From: Bacteroidia bacterium
Lineage (GTDB): Bacteria; Bacteroidota; Bacteroidia; Cytophagales; Cyclobacteriaceae
Length of the DNA: 64,000 nucleotides
Assembly (NCBI GenBank): GCA_030425425.1
Contig: JAUIAO010000003.1
Coordinates: 1 to 64,000, forward strand
Direction of reading: 5' to 3'
The position numbers and the translations under genes are program-made. Below the pieces are notes generated by a model that saw only the letters and a program-made list of their open reading frames with translations, ran no database searches and was not told the DNA's origin. Positions 49,212-57,090 of the stretch are shown piece after piece; position 1 is the first letter of the stretch, and every line of letters starts with the position of its first letter.

Positions 49212-49947
49212 GTCTATCTGGTTGACCGTAATGGTCGTTTTGTTACTGTCAAGTTGTAATAAAAAGTTTGCCAATATTTTTGATAGGAATGGTAAGAACT
49301 TGGTGGTAAACGATGTTTCGTTTGACTACCTGTCTTCCAAAGCCAAAATTGATTATAAATCCAAGGAGCAAAATGTATCTGGTACTGCCAATATCCGAAT
49401 CGCAAGTGACAGTGTGATTTGGGTTTCATTATCGCCTGCTTTGGGGATAGAAGCTGCAAGAGTGATGGTAACGAAGGACTCGATCAGTTTCATAGACAAG
49501 ATCAACAAAGTTTATGGGATCTATGACTACCTCACCCTCAGTCATCAGTTGGGTTTCAATGTAGGGTATGATTTAATTGAGAATGTGATTGTTGGTAATC
49601 TGATCTATCCATATGAAAGAGAAAAAATCCTGAAGAATGCCGAAAGCTATGCTTATGATCAGCAATTTGGACAGTTTTATTTTCAAAACCAGATAGGCGT
49701 GAAGTCTATGAAACTGGAAAATATTCAGGTGACTGATACGCTGACTAAAAATACGATTTCAGTAAATTACGGCGATTTCCAATTAGTAGCTGAAGAGATT
49801 TTTCCGTTTTTGATCAACGCAAAATTGAATTATGCGGATGAGACTCTGGAGCCGGTGAGAGTGGATATTGAGTACAAACAAACAACCATAGAAGAGAAAC
49901 CGCTGAGGTTTCCATTTAATATTCCGCAGCGATATGAGCGCAAATAA
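49186..49947 (+). CDS. DUF4292 family lipoprotein
   Basis: A 253-residue lipoprotein. The start is TTG at 49186, inside the TPR gene; it gives a basic N-region (MQTRNYTNKSIWLTV) and the lipobox LLSSC with Cys at 24. The later ATG at 49231 would leave only eight residues before the Cys and no positive charge. The body shows the DUF4292 pattern of a curved sheet (KIDYKSKEQNVSGTANIRI; DSVIWVSLSPALGIEAARV). The fold may be related to LolA/LolB carriers (recollection, unsure). It overlaps the EnvC-like gene by 14 bp. Confidence 0.85.
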   Translation: MQTRNYTNKSIWLTVMVVLLLSSCNKKFANIFDRNGKNLVVNDVSFDYLSSKAKIDYKSKEQNVSGTANIRIASDSVIWVSLSPALGIEAARVMVTKDSISFIDKINKVYGIYDYLTLSHQLGFNVGYDLIENVIVGNLIYPYEREKILKNAESYAYDQQFGQFYFQNQIGVKSMKLENIQVTDTLTKNTISVNYGDFQLVAEEIFPFLINAKLNYADETLEPVRVDIEYKQTTIEEKPLRFPFNIPQRYERK

Positions 49948-51130
49948 AGCATTCAGTGTTTTATGTCTTTTACTGACCCTCCTGGGCTCAGGCCAATTAT
50001 TTGCGCAAAAAACCAAATCTCAGTTAGAACAAGAGAAGCGAGAGAATCTTCGCAAAATTGCTGAAGCTGAGAAAATCCTGAGTGATACTGAGTCGGAGAA
50101 GAAAAACTCAATCGGACAGCTGCGGGCACTCAATCAACAGATCCGTGCCAGAGAATCATTGATCAACGGCCTGAATCAGGAAATCAGCCTGCTAAATGGT
50201 GAAATTTCGGACCTCAGCATCATTGTAAGCGCGCTACAGGCAGACCTTAAAAACCTGAAAGCTGAATATAGTGCCATGATATACAGTAGCTACAAAGCGA
50301 ATCACGGCTATTCGAAAATTACTTTTCTGTTTTCATCCAAGACTTTCAATCAGCTGTTTATGAGATTGAAATACCTGGAGCAGTATTCAGAAGCACGTAA
50401 AATTCAGGCAAGGGAAATAGAAGAGGTTTCCAATGAACTGGCAGCACAGCGTAGCGAGGTGGAGGAAAAAAGAACAGAGCAAAAAGGCTTGCTCGACCAG
50501 CAATTGGCAGAGAATAAAAAACTCCTTCGACTCAAGAGTAAGCAAAGCAAAATAGTGCAGGAGCTGACTCACAAGGAGAAACAGCTCAAGCAAGAACTGG
50601 CAGATCGTAAGAAAGCCGTTGAAAGACTGGACAACCTTATTGCAGAGATTGTGCGAAAGGAATTGGAGCGCTCCAAGAATTTATCTTCTACAGCCATTGC
50701 CAATGAGGAAGAGATTTCCGGTTTGTTCGAAGCAAGTAAAAATAAGCTCGCATGGCCTGTGGAGACGGGATTCATTTCATCCCAGTTTGGCAAGCATCCT
50801 CACCCGGTGATGAAAGGCATCATGCAGGACAACCCTGGTATCGACATTCAGACAGGAACAAATGAAATGGTCAAAAGTGTGTTTGATGGAAAGGTGATCC
50901 AGATTGCTTATGTACCGGGGATGTACAACGTGGTGATCATGCAGCATGGTGAGTACTACACGGTATACTCACGTCTGAAGGATGTCATTGTGAAGAAAGG
51001 AGCCATGATTCCGAAAGGAGAATCATTGGGTACGGTACATACAGACAATGATGGAGTCTCCGAAGTACACTTCGAAGTATGGAAAAACTACGCCAAGCTC
51101 AACCCTGAGCAGTGGTTGGTGAAGAAGTAG
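49934..51130 (+). CDS. EnvC-like murein hydrolase activator with degenerate M23 domain
   Basis: A 398-residue periplasmic protein. Signal peptide to about LFAQ (residue 25), long coiled coils (about 26-245) and a LytM/M23 domain (about 270-398). The zinc site is broken: the usual H-x-x-x-D is NPGID, the usual H-x-H-F-E is EVHFEVW with the first His replaced by Glu, and the YAHL His is replaced by Arg in YSRL. Loss of these residues with long coiled coils is typical of EnvC-type activators, which switch on amidases at cell division rather than cut peptidoglycan. Last gene of the flippase-to-envC run. Confidence 0.9.
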   Translation: MSANKAFSVLCLLLTLLGSGQLFAQKTKSQLEQEKRENLRKIAEAEKILSDTESEKKNSIGQLRALNQQIRARESLINGLNQEISLLNGEISDLSIIVSALQADLKNLKAEYSAMIYSSYKANHGYSKITFLFSSKTFNQLFMRLKYLEQYSEARKIQAREIEEVSNELAAQRSEVEEKRTEQKGLLDQQLAENKKLLRLKSKQSKIVQELTHKEKQLKQELADRKKAVERLDNLIAEIVRKELERSKNLSSTAIANEEEISGLFEASKNKLAWPVETGFISSQFGKHPHPVMKGIMQDNPGIDIQTGTNEMVKSVFDGKVIQIAYVPGMYNVVIMQHGEYYTVYSRLKDVIVKKGAMIPKGESLGTVHTDNDGVSEVHFEVWKNYAKLNPEQWLVKK

Positions 51131-51171
51131 AGTCGTTGACTTTTTTTGGGAATCAAAGTGGTAATAATATT

Positions 51172-51399
51172 ATGAATAATGGGTTTCATCCAGTTGAGTA
51201 TTTTGGTCTTTTTATCAGAAGGTTGATATTTTCTCTTTATTCAAAAATATCACGAAAAGATATCAACTCGTTTCATACATTTATGGCGGAAAGAATGCCA
51301 TTTTTTGATTTATTAGTTGGTTCAGTAATACTCATTGGACTTACCATTTTGTTAGTATATGCATATGTGCTCCTACAGTTGCTCGGCTCTGCCGGGTGA
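51172..51399 (+). CDS. Small membrane protein, unknown, possibly cut short by a repeat
   Basis: A 75-residue protein if the ATG at 51172 is used; a longer form from 51112 would overlap envC and has no support. It has a basic N-terminal part (YFGLFIRRLIFSLYSKISRK) and one membrane helix (LLVGSVILIGLTILLVYAYV). Its last residues LLGSAG and the stop codon are supplied by the intergenic repeat at 51381-51424, so the original end may have been lost. It is not recognised as a family member and may not be functional. Confidence 0.5.
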   Translation: MNNGFHPVEYFGLFIRRLIFSLYSKISRKDINSFHTFMAERMPFFDLLVGSVILIGLTILLVYAYVLLQLLGSAG

Positions 51400-51424
51400 C
51401 GGATATTTGGGAAGTCTGTGACTC
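51381..51424 (+). repeat. REP-like repeat, copy 1
   Basis: Head hairpin CTCGGCTCTGCCGGG (6-bp stem with one wobble, 3-base loop), then GTGACGGAT, then GAAGTCTGTGACT. The same head and tail recur at 52011 and 52729. This copy runs through the stop codon of the small membrane gene at 51172-51399. Confidence 0.85.
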
Positions 51425-51489
51425 AAGGTGTTTTAGAGTTGCAAACTAATACAGTAGCTACTGTGATATCACCAATTAAAAGCCTCGAA

Positions 51490-51963
51490 ATGAAGAAGCA
51501 ATTCAGACTTCCCCGTAAAATCAAAAAGTATTTCAAAAGGAAATGGCTTTTGTACCCTACAGATGAAAAGGGAAATTCCCTGATGGCACAACCGACAAGG
51601 AGACAAGCGGACTATGATGCGTTTAAACAAGGAGTCCTCCGTGATATGATTGATCGTAAAGCGGCAAAGGAGCGTAATGAAGCAATGTTTGAGAAGTTGA
51701 ATACTGAGATTTATGTGTCTGATGAACTATTGAATGAATATGTTAACGAAATATTCCGGGAGGAAATAAGAGTCTTTGCATTTCGTATTTTTTGTAGGGC
51801 AAAAAATAGTCAAACAGCCCAGAAATCATATTTCAATTTCATCAATGCCTTTCAATTAATGAAAGATGGTAATGACTCCTATGGCAATATTTGTTGCTTG
51901 GCATTGGACAGTGCAGAAGAAAAATTAAGAAAGGAGAATACGATTGGGAAAAATCGTAAGTAA
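51490..51963 (+). CDS. Hypothetical basic protein, orphan
   Basis: A 157-residue protein of unknown function. The ATG at 51490 (MKKQFRLPRKIKKYFKRKWL) is preferred to a GTG at 51418 that lies inside the repeat. The first 20 residues are very basic, the rest is predicted helical (YDAFKQGVLRDMIDRKAAKERNEAMF; NEYVNEIFREEIRVFAFRIF, quoted in part). No membrane helix or known motif was seen. It is framed by repeat copies 1 and 2, which marks it as accessory. Confidence 0.6.
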   Translation: MKKQFRLPRKIKKYFKRKWLLYPTDEKGNSLMAQPTRRQADYDAFKQGVLRDMIDRKAAKERNEAMFEKLNTEIYVSDELLNEYVNEIFREEIRVFAFRIFCRAKNSQTAQKSYFNFINAFQLMKDGNDSYGNICCLALDSAEEKLRKENTIGKNRK

Positions 51964-52010
51964 AGGCTGTTGTAGGTGATTTGTAGAACCTGATCAGCCT
52001 CTCCACAGTC

Positions 52011-52056
52011 GCTCGGCTCTGCCGGGTGACAGATAATAAAGAAGTCTGCAAGTGAT
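52011..52056 (+). repeat. REP-like repeat, copy 2
   Basis: Head CTCGGCTCTGCCGGG is identical to copy 1; the tail reads GTGACAGATAATAAAGAAGTCTGCAAGTGAT in comparable form (described in two parts: GTGACAGATAAT and GAAGTCTG). It lies between the orphan gene and the end of the reversed TA pair. Confidence 0.85.
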
Positions 52057-52089
52057 CGATACTTTTGATGAATCAAAGTGGCTTTTTTC

Positions 52090-52419
52090 TTACTCAGGAA
52101 TAAGTTTCAAAAGCTCTTTAAGTTCTTTATCGGTAATAGTAGACTGCTCAGACTTATCGAAAATAGAAAGTAGGAAAACGCTTCCTTTTTCAATCTTGAA
52201 ACAAGTAATTACCCTGCCACCTCCTGATTTACCTTTACCCTTGGATTTGATGGATATGCGGATTTTGAAACAGTCACTTCCTAGTGGTATGCCTTGGTCA
52301 GGTATCTCTTTTAGTTCTTGGATAAGATCGCGAAGTTCATGTTTGAGGGATGGGTATTTTTTGAGAAGTCGTTTTGCCTGCCGTTCAAAAACAGTTATGG
52401 ATTTTACTTCAAAGCTCAT
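52090..52419 (-). CDS. RelE-family toxin
   Basis: A 109-residue toxin of the RelE/ParE superfamily. The N-terminus (FEVKSITVFERQAKRLLKKY) and the later GGRVITCFKI and VFLLSIFDKSEQSTI motifs follow the fold of RelE-type mRNA interferases. It follows its antitoxin gene with an 11-bp overlap. It is encoded against the direction of all its neighbours, which fits an inserted module. Confidence 0.85.
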   Translation of the reverse strand: MSFEVKSITVFERQAKRLLKKYPSLKHELRDLIQELKEIPDQGIPLGSDCFKIRISIKSKGKGKSGGGRVITCFKIEKGSVFLLSIFDKSEQSTITDKELKELLKLIPE

Positions 52420-52615
52420 TGAGGAAATCGTCAGCGTTACGAGCCTGCTTTTTACCTTCCTGAATAAGTTTCATCTCCTCAGCAGCCTCCCGAACCTCTT
52501 CGAGTAACAAAGCTTTTTCCTCAGTAAGCTGTTTGGTGCGTACATAAGGAAGGCTTTTAAGTACTTCCAATAAGTGTAATGCTTTGTGATCTTTTATGTC
52601 GAGTAGTACTTTCAT
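52409..52615 (-). CDS. Antitoxin of the RelE-type pair
   Basis: A 68-residue protein. Short, charged and helical (TEEKALLLEEVREAAEEMKL), with an N-terminal strand-helix (MKVLLDIKDHKALHLLEVL) and a C-terminal tail (RNADDFLNEL) that ends like other RelB-type antitoxins of Bacteroidota. It precedes and overlaps the toxin gene, so the two are coupled. No operator was identified with confidence. Confidence 0.75.
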   Translation of the reverse strand: MKVLLDIKDHKALHLLEVLKSLPYVRTKQLTEEKALLLEEVREAAEEMKLIQEGKKQARNADDFLNEL

Positions 52616-52728
52616 ATCTGGTGCGAATAGATGATTCCTGACCTAATTGTAAAGTTAGCCAATTCTTAATATCAGAAATAAAAACAATTGATGCTAGATG
52701 TCTTTCCCTTTAGTTGCTCCGACAATCA

Positions 52729-52780
52729 CTCGGCTTTGCCGGGTGACGGATAATTAAGAAGTCTGTGACTTGATGGATTA
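52729..52780 (+). repeat. REP-like repeat, copy 3
   Basis: Head CTCGGCTTTGCCGGG with GTGACGGATAATTAAGAAG and then TCTGTGACTTGATGGATTA. This is the longest copy. It lies in the 333-bp gap 52616-52948, which otherwise holds the hairpin at 52813-52833 and the tatA promoter but no gene. Confidence 0.85.
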
Positions 52781-52812
52781 CAGAAATTTCGGTTAAAACG
52801 ACAAAATATGAA

Positions 52813-52833
52813 TCGCTCGGCAAAGCCAAGCGA
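52813..52833. repeat. Inverted partial repeat hairpin
   Basis: TCGCTCGGCAAAGCCAAGCGA folds into a 9-bp stem with one C-A mismatch and an AAA loop. Its core GGCAAAGCC is the reverse complement of the head of repeat copy 3, so the two may mark the ends of one element of about 100 bp. Confidence 0.65.
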
Positions 52834-52915
52834 GTTGGAAATCCGGTCAAAAAATCATTAGCTCCTATAATTTTTTCTTACACGAATCATTTTTTTACTG
52901 CGCCTGTTTTATCCC

Positions 52916-52923
52916 TATCTTTG
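52916..52923 (+). promoter_or_regulatory. -7 promoter element of tatA
   Basis: TATCTTTG fits TAnnTTTG and lies 25 bp before the tatA ATG, predicting a leader of about 20 bases. It should drive the tatA-gatA-transglycosylase series. No clear -33 element was found. Confidence 0.6.
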
Positions 52924-52948
52924 CAGTCAGTTTTAAAACATTGAAAAT

Positions 52949-53155
52949 ATGAATACGGTATTAGCATTTGGTATGCCTGGAGGATGGGAATTGATCGTGA
53001 TCATTTTGTTCGTGATCATCTTTTTCGGGGCTAAGAAAATCCCTGAAATCGCACGAGGAATGGGAAAAGGCATCCGCGAGTTTAAAGATGCTACCAAAGA
53101 GATCAAAAACGAAATTGACGAGGCAGGTAACTCTGACGAAGAAAAGAAAAAATAA
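52949..53155 (+). CDS. tatA: Twin-arginine translocase subunit TatA
   Basis: A 68-residue membrane protein, subunit of the pore that exports folded proteins. One membrane helix (WELIVIILFVIIFFGAKKIP, 13-32) ends in the family hinge FGAKKIPE, followed by an amphipathic helix (ARGMGKGIREFKDATKEI) and an acidic/basic tail. TatA and TatE cannot be told apart here. tatC is not in the window. gatA starts 6 bp after its stop. Confidence 0.95.
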   Translation: MNTVLAFGMPGGWELIVIILFVIIFFGAKKIPEIARGMGKGIREFKDATKEIKNEIDEAGNSDEEKKK

Positions 53156-53161
53156 GTCGAT

Positions 53162-54589
53162 TTGCTCGTTGATCAACATTCCTATACAGAACTACGAAAA
53201 CTCCTCCAATTCGGAGAAACTACCTGTGTTCATCTGGTAAATGAATACCTTCAAAACATTCATGCCAAAAACCCAAAGCTCAATGCCCTTCTATCTGTTT
53301 ATGAACAAGGAGCATTGGATCAAGCGGCTGAGGTAGATCAAAAAATCAAACAAGGTAATGCCGGCAAACTAGCCGGCATGGTTGTTTCTATCAAGGATGT
53401 GCTTTGCTACAAAGACCATCCTCTCCAATGCGGTAGTGAGATCTTGGATAATTTTCATTCACAGTTTACAGCTACGGCTGTTCAGCGGCTGTTGGATGAG
53501 GATGCCATCATCATTGGCAGGAATAACTGCGATGAATTTGCTATGGGTTCATCCAATGAAAATTCGGCATTTGGAGCGGTAGTGAATGAAGATGGAGAAA
53601 ACCGGGTTCCCGGAGGCTCTTCTGGAGGTTCGGCGGTAGCTGTGCAGGCCAATATGTGCGCTGTTTCTTTAGGCACAGATACTGGTGGATCGGTACGTCA
53701 GCCAGCTTCATTTACGGGAATCGTGGGATTGAAACCTACCTATTCCCGGATATCCAGACACGGGCTTGCTGCATATGCCAGCACATTTGACTGTGTGGGA
53801 GTGTTGGCTAAGAATGTGGAGGACGTAGCGCTGGTAATGGAAGTAATAGCTGGTGCCGATGAGTATGATAGTACTGTGTCCCAGCAACCTGTTCCGACCT
53901 ACAGTCAGCAATTGAATGCAGAGCCTAAATCCAGTTTAGTTTATTTCAAGGAAGTACTTGAGGGAGAAGGGTTGCAGCCAGAGGTGAAAGAAGCCTTTGT
54001 AAGCAAACTGGAAGAATTGAAAAAAGCCGGGCATCAGGTGACAGAAATGTCTTTCCCGCTTTTGGATTATGCACTATCTACCTATTACATCCTCACTATG
54101 GCAGAGGCCAGTTCCAATCTGAGTAGATATGACGGAGTACGCTACGGGTATCGATCTGAGAATGCTAACAATTTGGAATCCATGTATAAAAAATCTCGTG
54201 CTGAAGGATTTGGTGAAGAAGTGAAGAAAAGGATTTTGGTAGGTACAGCAGTGCTCTCAGCAAGCTATCATGATGCGTATTATTTGAAAGCTCAGAAAGC
54301 GAGAAGATTGATCCAGGATGGTTTGAATGAAATTTTGAATGATCATGATTTCATTTTGATGCCTACAGCACCTACTACTGCTTTCGAGATTGGTTCCAAA
54401 ACGGATAATCAAATGGAAATGTATTTGGCAGACTTATTTACTGTGCCAGCATCTGTTGCAGGAGTCCCAGCGATTTCTGTACCAATGGGTCGAGATCAGG
54501 AGGGCATGTCCATTGGGTTACAGATTCTTTCCAAGCCGTTTTCTGAAGATAAATTATTGAGCTTCTCTCATTCCCTTTTGGATCAATAA
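53162..54589 (+). CDS. gatA: Asp-tRNA(Asn)/Glu-tRNA(Gln) amidotransferase subunit A
   Basis: A 475-residue amidase. The Ser-cisSer-Lys triad is complete: Lys78 (VVSIKDV), Ser153 (PGGSSGGSA) and Ser177 (GTDTGGSVRQPA). The SCVGVLA-type motif is present as DCVGVLAKN. It makes ammonia for the amidation of mischarged tRNA together with GatB and GatC, which are not in the window. The start is TTG at 53162, 6 bp after tatA; no in-frame ATG comes earlier than the catalytic region. The size fits the family. Confidence 0.95.
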   Translation: MLVDQHSYTELRKLLQFGETTCVHLVNEYLQNIHAKNPKLNALLSVYEQGALDQAAEVDQKIKQGNAGKLAGMVVSIKDVLCYKDHPLQCGSEILDNFHSQFTATAVQRLLDEDAIIIGRNNCDEFAMGSSNENSAFGAVVNEDGENRVPGGSSGGSAVAVQANMCAVSLGTDTGGSVRQPASFTGIVGLKPTYSRISRHGLAAYASTFDCVGVLAKNVEDVALVMEVIAGADEYDSTVSQQPVPTYSQQLNAEPKSSLVYFKEVLEGEGLQPEVKEAFVSKLEELKKAGHQVTEMSFPLLDYALSTYYILTMAEASSNLSRYDGVRYGYRSENANNLESMYKKSRAEGFGEEVKKRILVGTAVLSASYHDAYYLKAQKARRLIQDGLNEILNDHDFILMPTAPTTAFEIGSKTDNQMEMYLADLFTVPASVAGVPAISVPMGRDQEGMSIGLQILSKPFSEDKLLSFSHSLLDQ

Positions 54590-54607
54590 TCCAATAGATT
54601 TACCGTT

Positions 54608-55957
54608 ATGAAATGTATGCGAACAGTTCTATTCGTCATATTTATGTGGTCTGTTTCATTGGCTTCAGCCCAAGGTGTTGCAGATTATGATTACATCCCG
54701 GATTACACTTTTGAAGAAGTGGAAGACAGGATTAGTTGTATAGAATCAGAAATTCCACTTCATTTCAATGAAAAAGTCAAAGGTTTTGTCGATTACTTCA
54801 CCATCCGAGACCGGCCATATACCAGACAAATTCTCAATAAAACGAGTCTTTATTTTCCGCTTTTCGAAAGTGTGTTCGAAAAATACGGATTGCCTGATGA
54901 GTTGAAGTACCTGGCAGTAGTAGAGTCTGGCTTGCGAGCCAATGCCATTTCTCATGCCAATGCAGTTGGTCTGTGGCAGTTCGTATCCGGGACTGGCAGG
55001 ATGTATGGGTTATCCAATGATTGGTATCTGGATGAGCGCATGGATCCATATGAAGCCACTGATGCTGCAGCTAGACATTTACGAGATTTGTATGATATGT
55101 TCGACGATTGGGAGCTGGCACTTGCTGCTTACAATTGTGGGCCGGGAAATGTGCGGAAGGCCATTCGCAGAAGTGGGTATAAAAAGTCTTTTTGGGAGAT
55201 TTATAGATACCTTCCTCGAGAGACACGCTCATACGTGCCGCAATTTGTGGCGGTTTGCTATGCCCTCAACTATGCACCTGAGCATAACCTTTTTCCAGAC
55301 AATCTTTCATTCACTCCGGAATTTGATACTGTGATGGTAAGCCAGTATTTTCATCTGGAAACCTTTGCCAATCAGTTGAATGTTTGTTTGGATGATTTAT
55401 TGGCACTGAACCCAAACATTAAGCGGGGTGCCATACCAGAAGGGACTAAGAATTTTCCTTTGAAAGTTCCTTTACAGTTGAAGAAGAAAATTGAAGAGAA
55501 CAGAATCGTGCTCTATGATACTGTGGGAAAGGTAGGCCGTGAGCAGCTAGACTATCTGGCCAGAAATACTCCTGGTAGTACATATGGTCGTATCAAGCAG
55601 GTTTATAGAGTAAGAAGTGGGGATGTACTTGGCACGATAGCACAGAAATATCATGTGAGAATTTCAGACCTTCGTGCATGGAATAATCTTAATGGAAACC
55701 TGATTAGAGTTGGTCAATATTTGAAAATTTGGGTGTTACCTACTTACAGCAGTAGTACAAAAGACCTGTATGCCAGTAATGCTCGCACTAAGAGTTCGGT
55801 TTCGTATGAGGGTAAGTCAATTTACAATGTGAGGCCGGGCGATACCCTCTGGGAAATTGCTAAAGATCATCAGTTTTCTATTGAGAAATTGAAACAAATG
55901 AATAACCTGCAGTCCAATACCATAAAGCCAGGTCAGCGATTGATTATTTCAGATTAA
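54608..55957 (+). CDS. Membrane-bound or secreted lytic transglycosylase with two LysM domains (MltD-like)
   Basis: A 449-residue exported peptidoglycan-cleaving enzyme. Signal peptide to about ASAQ (residue 22); a family 1 (GH23) lytic transglycosylase domain (about 90-210) with the catalytic Glu in AVVESGLRANAISHANAVGL (Glu in VESG) and the AYNCGPGNV motif; then LysM domains at about 335-378 (YRVRSGDVLGTIAQKYHV) and 405-449 (YNVRPGDTLWEIAKDH). No lipobox is seen, so it is probably periplasmic rather than lipid-anchored. The next gene starts 19 bp later. Confidence 0.93.
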   Translation: MKCMRTVLFVIFMWSVSLASAQGVADYDYIPDYTFEEVEDRISCIESEIPLHFNEKVKGFVDYFTIRDRPYTRQILNKTSLYFPLFESVFEKYGLPDELKYLAVVESGLRANAISHANAVGLWQFVSGTGRMYGLSNDWYLDERMDPYEATDAAARHLRDLYDMFDDWELALAAYNCGPGNVRKAIRRSGYKKSFWEIYRYLPRETRSYVPQFVAVCYALNYAPEHNLFPDNLSFTPEFDTVMVSQYFHLETFANQLNVCLDDLLALNPNIKRGAIPEGTKNFPLKVPLQLKKKIEENRIVLYDTVGKVGREQLDYLARNTPGSTYGRIKQVYRVRSGDVLGTIAQKYHVRISDLRAWNNLNGNLIRVGQYLKIWVLPTYSSSTKDLYASNARTKSSVSYEGKSIYNVRPGDTLWEIAKDHQFSIEKLKQMNNLQSNTIKPGQRLIISD

Positions 55958-55976
55958 ACCCAAAATCAACGATAAG

Positions 55977-57059
55977 ATGAAAGTATTAAAATTGATTTTT
56001 GTAATAGCCATTTTTGCCTACGGGTGCCAATCTACTACAGACAAGGTCAGAGATGATTTTATGCCTTTGGCCAGAGGAGAAGCAGATGAAATCATATTGG
56101 TGATAGATTCAGCGCATTGGGCAGGCCAGCTGGGAGACGAAGTGAAAGGTGTCTATCAGCAATACATGAAAATTCTCAATCAGGATGAATATGAATTTTC
56201 TCTTAATCGAATCAATCCACTGAAATTCAATTCTGTATTTCGAAATGCCAAGAACCTGATTTTTGTGATGACGCTGGATTCAAAGACTCGTGCCAGCAAG
56301 TCCATCAGAGAGTATTTCGCAGATCAGAGTTTGAAAATGATACAGCGTGATTCTTCAATATACTATACAGTAAGAAGAGATGAGTTTGCCAAAGGTCAGG
56401 TAGTGCTTTATTTGTTTGGTCAGAATGAAGATCAGCTTGCCGCTAAAATTCATGAGAATCAGGAAGGCTTAAGAGAGCTATTTGCCTCAGAGGTTACAAA
56501 ACGCACCAAGGAAGATGTGATGGCCAAAACAAAGGAAAACCTGATGAAATCCATCACAGAAAATCATGGATATGAAATTGCAGTGCCTTTCGGGTACGAT
56601 GCAGCAAAAGACATTAAAGACTTTATATGGCTTAGAAAAATTGACGCACAGTCGGAGTACAATGTATTCGTCTATGAAGGGCCGTTCAATGACCCGGACT
56701 TTTATCAGGATATCGAAGGACTCAGAGACGAAGTGACCAGCACCTATCTGAGAGATTCGCAAAAACCTTCCTTATTTATAGAGCGTCAAGAGATCGTGCC
56801 AGCATATACCAAGCGGATTACATTTAATGACAAATTTGCTGTAGAAGCCCGGGGACTTTGGAAGGTCAGTGACAATTCGGCTGGAGGACCATACGTAAGC
56901 TACACTTTCGTGGATGAACCAAATCAGAAAATCTACTATATCGAAGGATATGTCTATAATCCCGGCGGCAAGAAGAAAAAATTGATTAGAGAAGTGGATG
57001 CGATATTGAATTCGTTTAAAACACCATCCGAACTCAAACCAACTGAGTCAACAAAATAA
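55977..57059 (+). CDS. DUF4837 family lipoprotein
   Basis: A 360-residue lipoprotein. The N-terminus (MKVLKLIFVIAIFAYGC) has a lipobox with Cys at 17. The body (FMPLARGEADEIILVIDSAHW, in part; NAKNLIFVMTLD) fits the DUF4837 pattern known from Bacteroidota. Function unknown. Its fixed place between a lytic transglycosylase and the maeB-ruvA-sprA group suggests an envelope role, by position only. Confidence 0.85.
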   Translation: MKVLKLIFVIAIFAYGCQSTTDKVRDDFMPLARGEADEIILVIDSAHWAGQLGDEVKGVYQQYMKILNQDEYEFSLNRINPLKFNSVFRNAKNLIFVMTLDSKTRASKSIREYFADQSLKMIQRDSSIYYTVRRDEFAKGQVVLYLFGQNEDQLAAKIHENQEGLRELFASEVTKRTKEDVMAKTKENLMKSITENHGYEIAVPFGYDAAKDIKDFIWLRKIDAQSEYNVFVYEGPFNDPDFYQDIEGLRDEVTSTYLRDSQKPSLFIERQEIVPAYTKRITFNDKFAVEARGLWKVSDNSAGGPYVSYTFVDEPNQKIYYIEGYVYNPGGKKKKLIREVDAILNSFKTPSELKPTESTK

Positions 57060-57090
57060 AATTACTCGAACATTTTAACCCCTTAACCTA

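Noticed and set aside
51381-52834. Integron attC sites
   Set aside because: The repeats lack the RYYYAAC and GTTRRRY boxes, the hairpin is too short, and no integrase gene is seen. A REP/MITE-type element is more likely.
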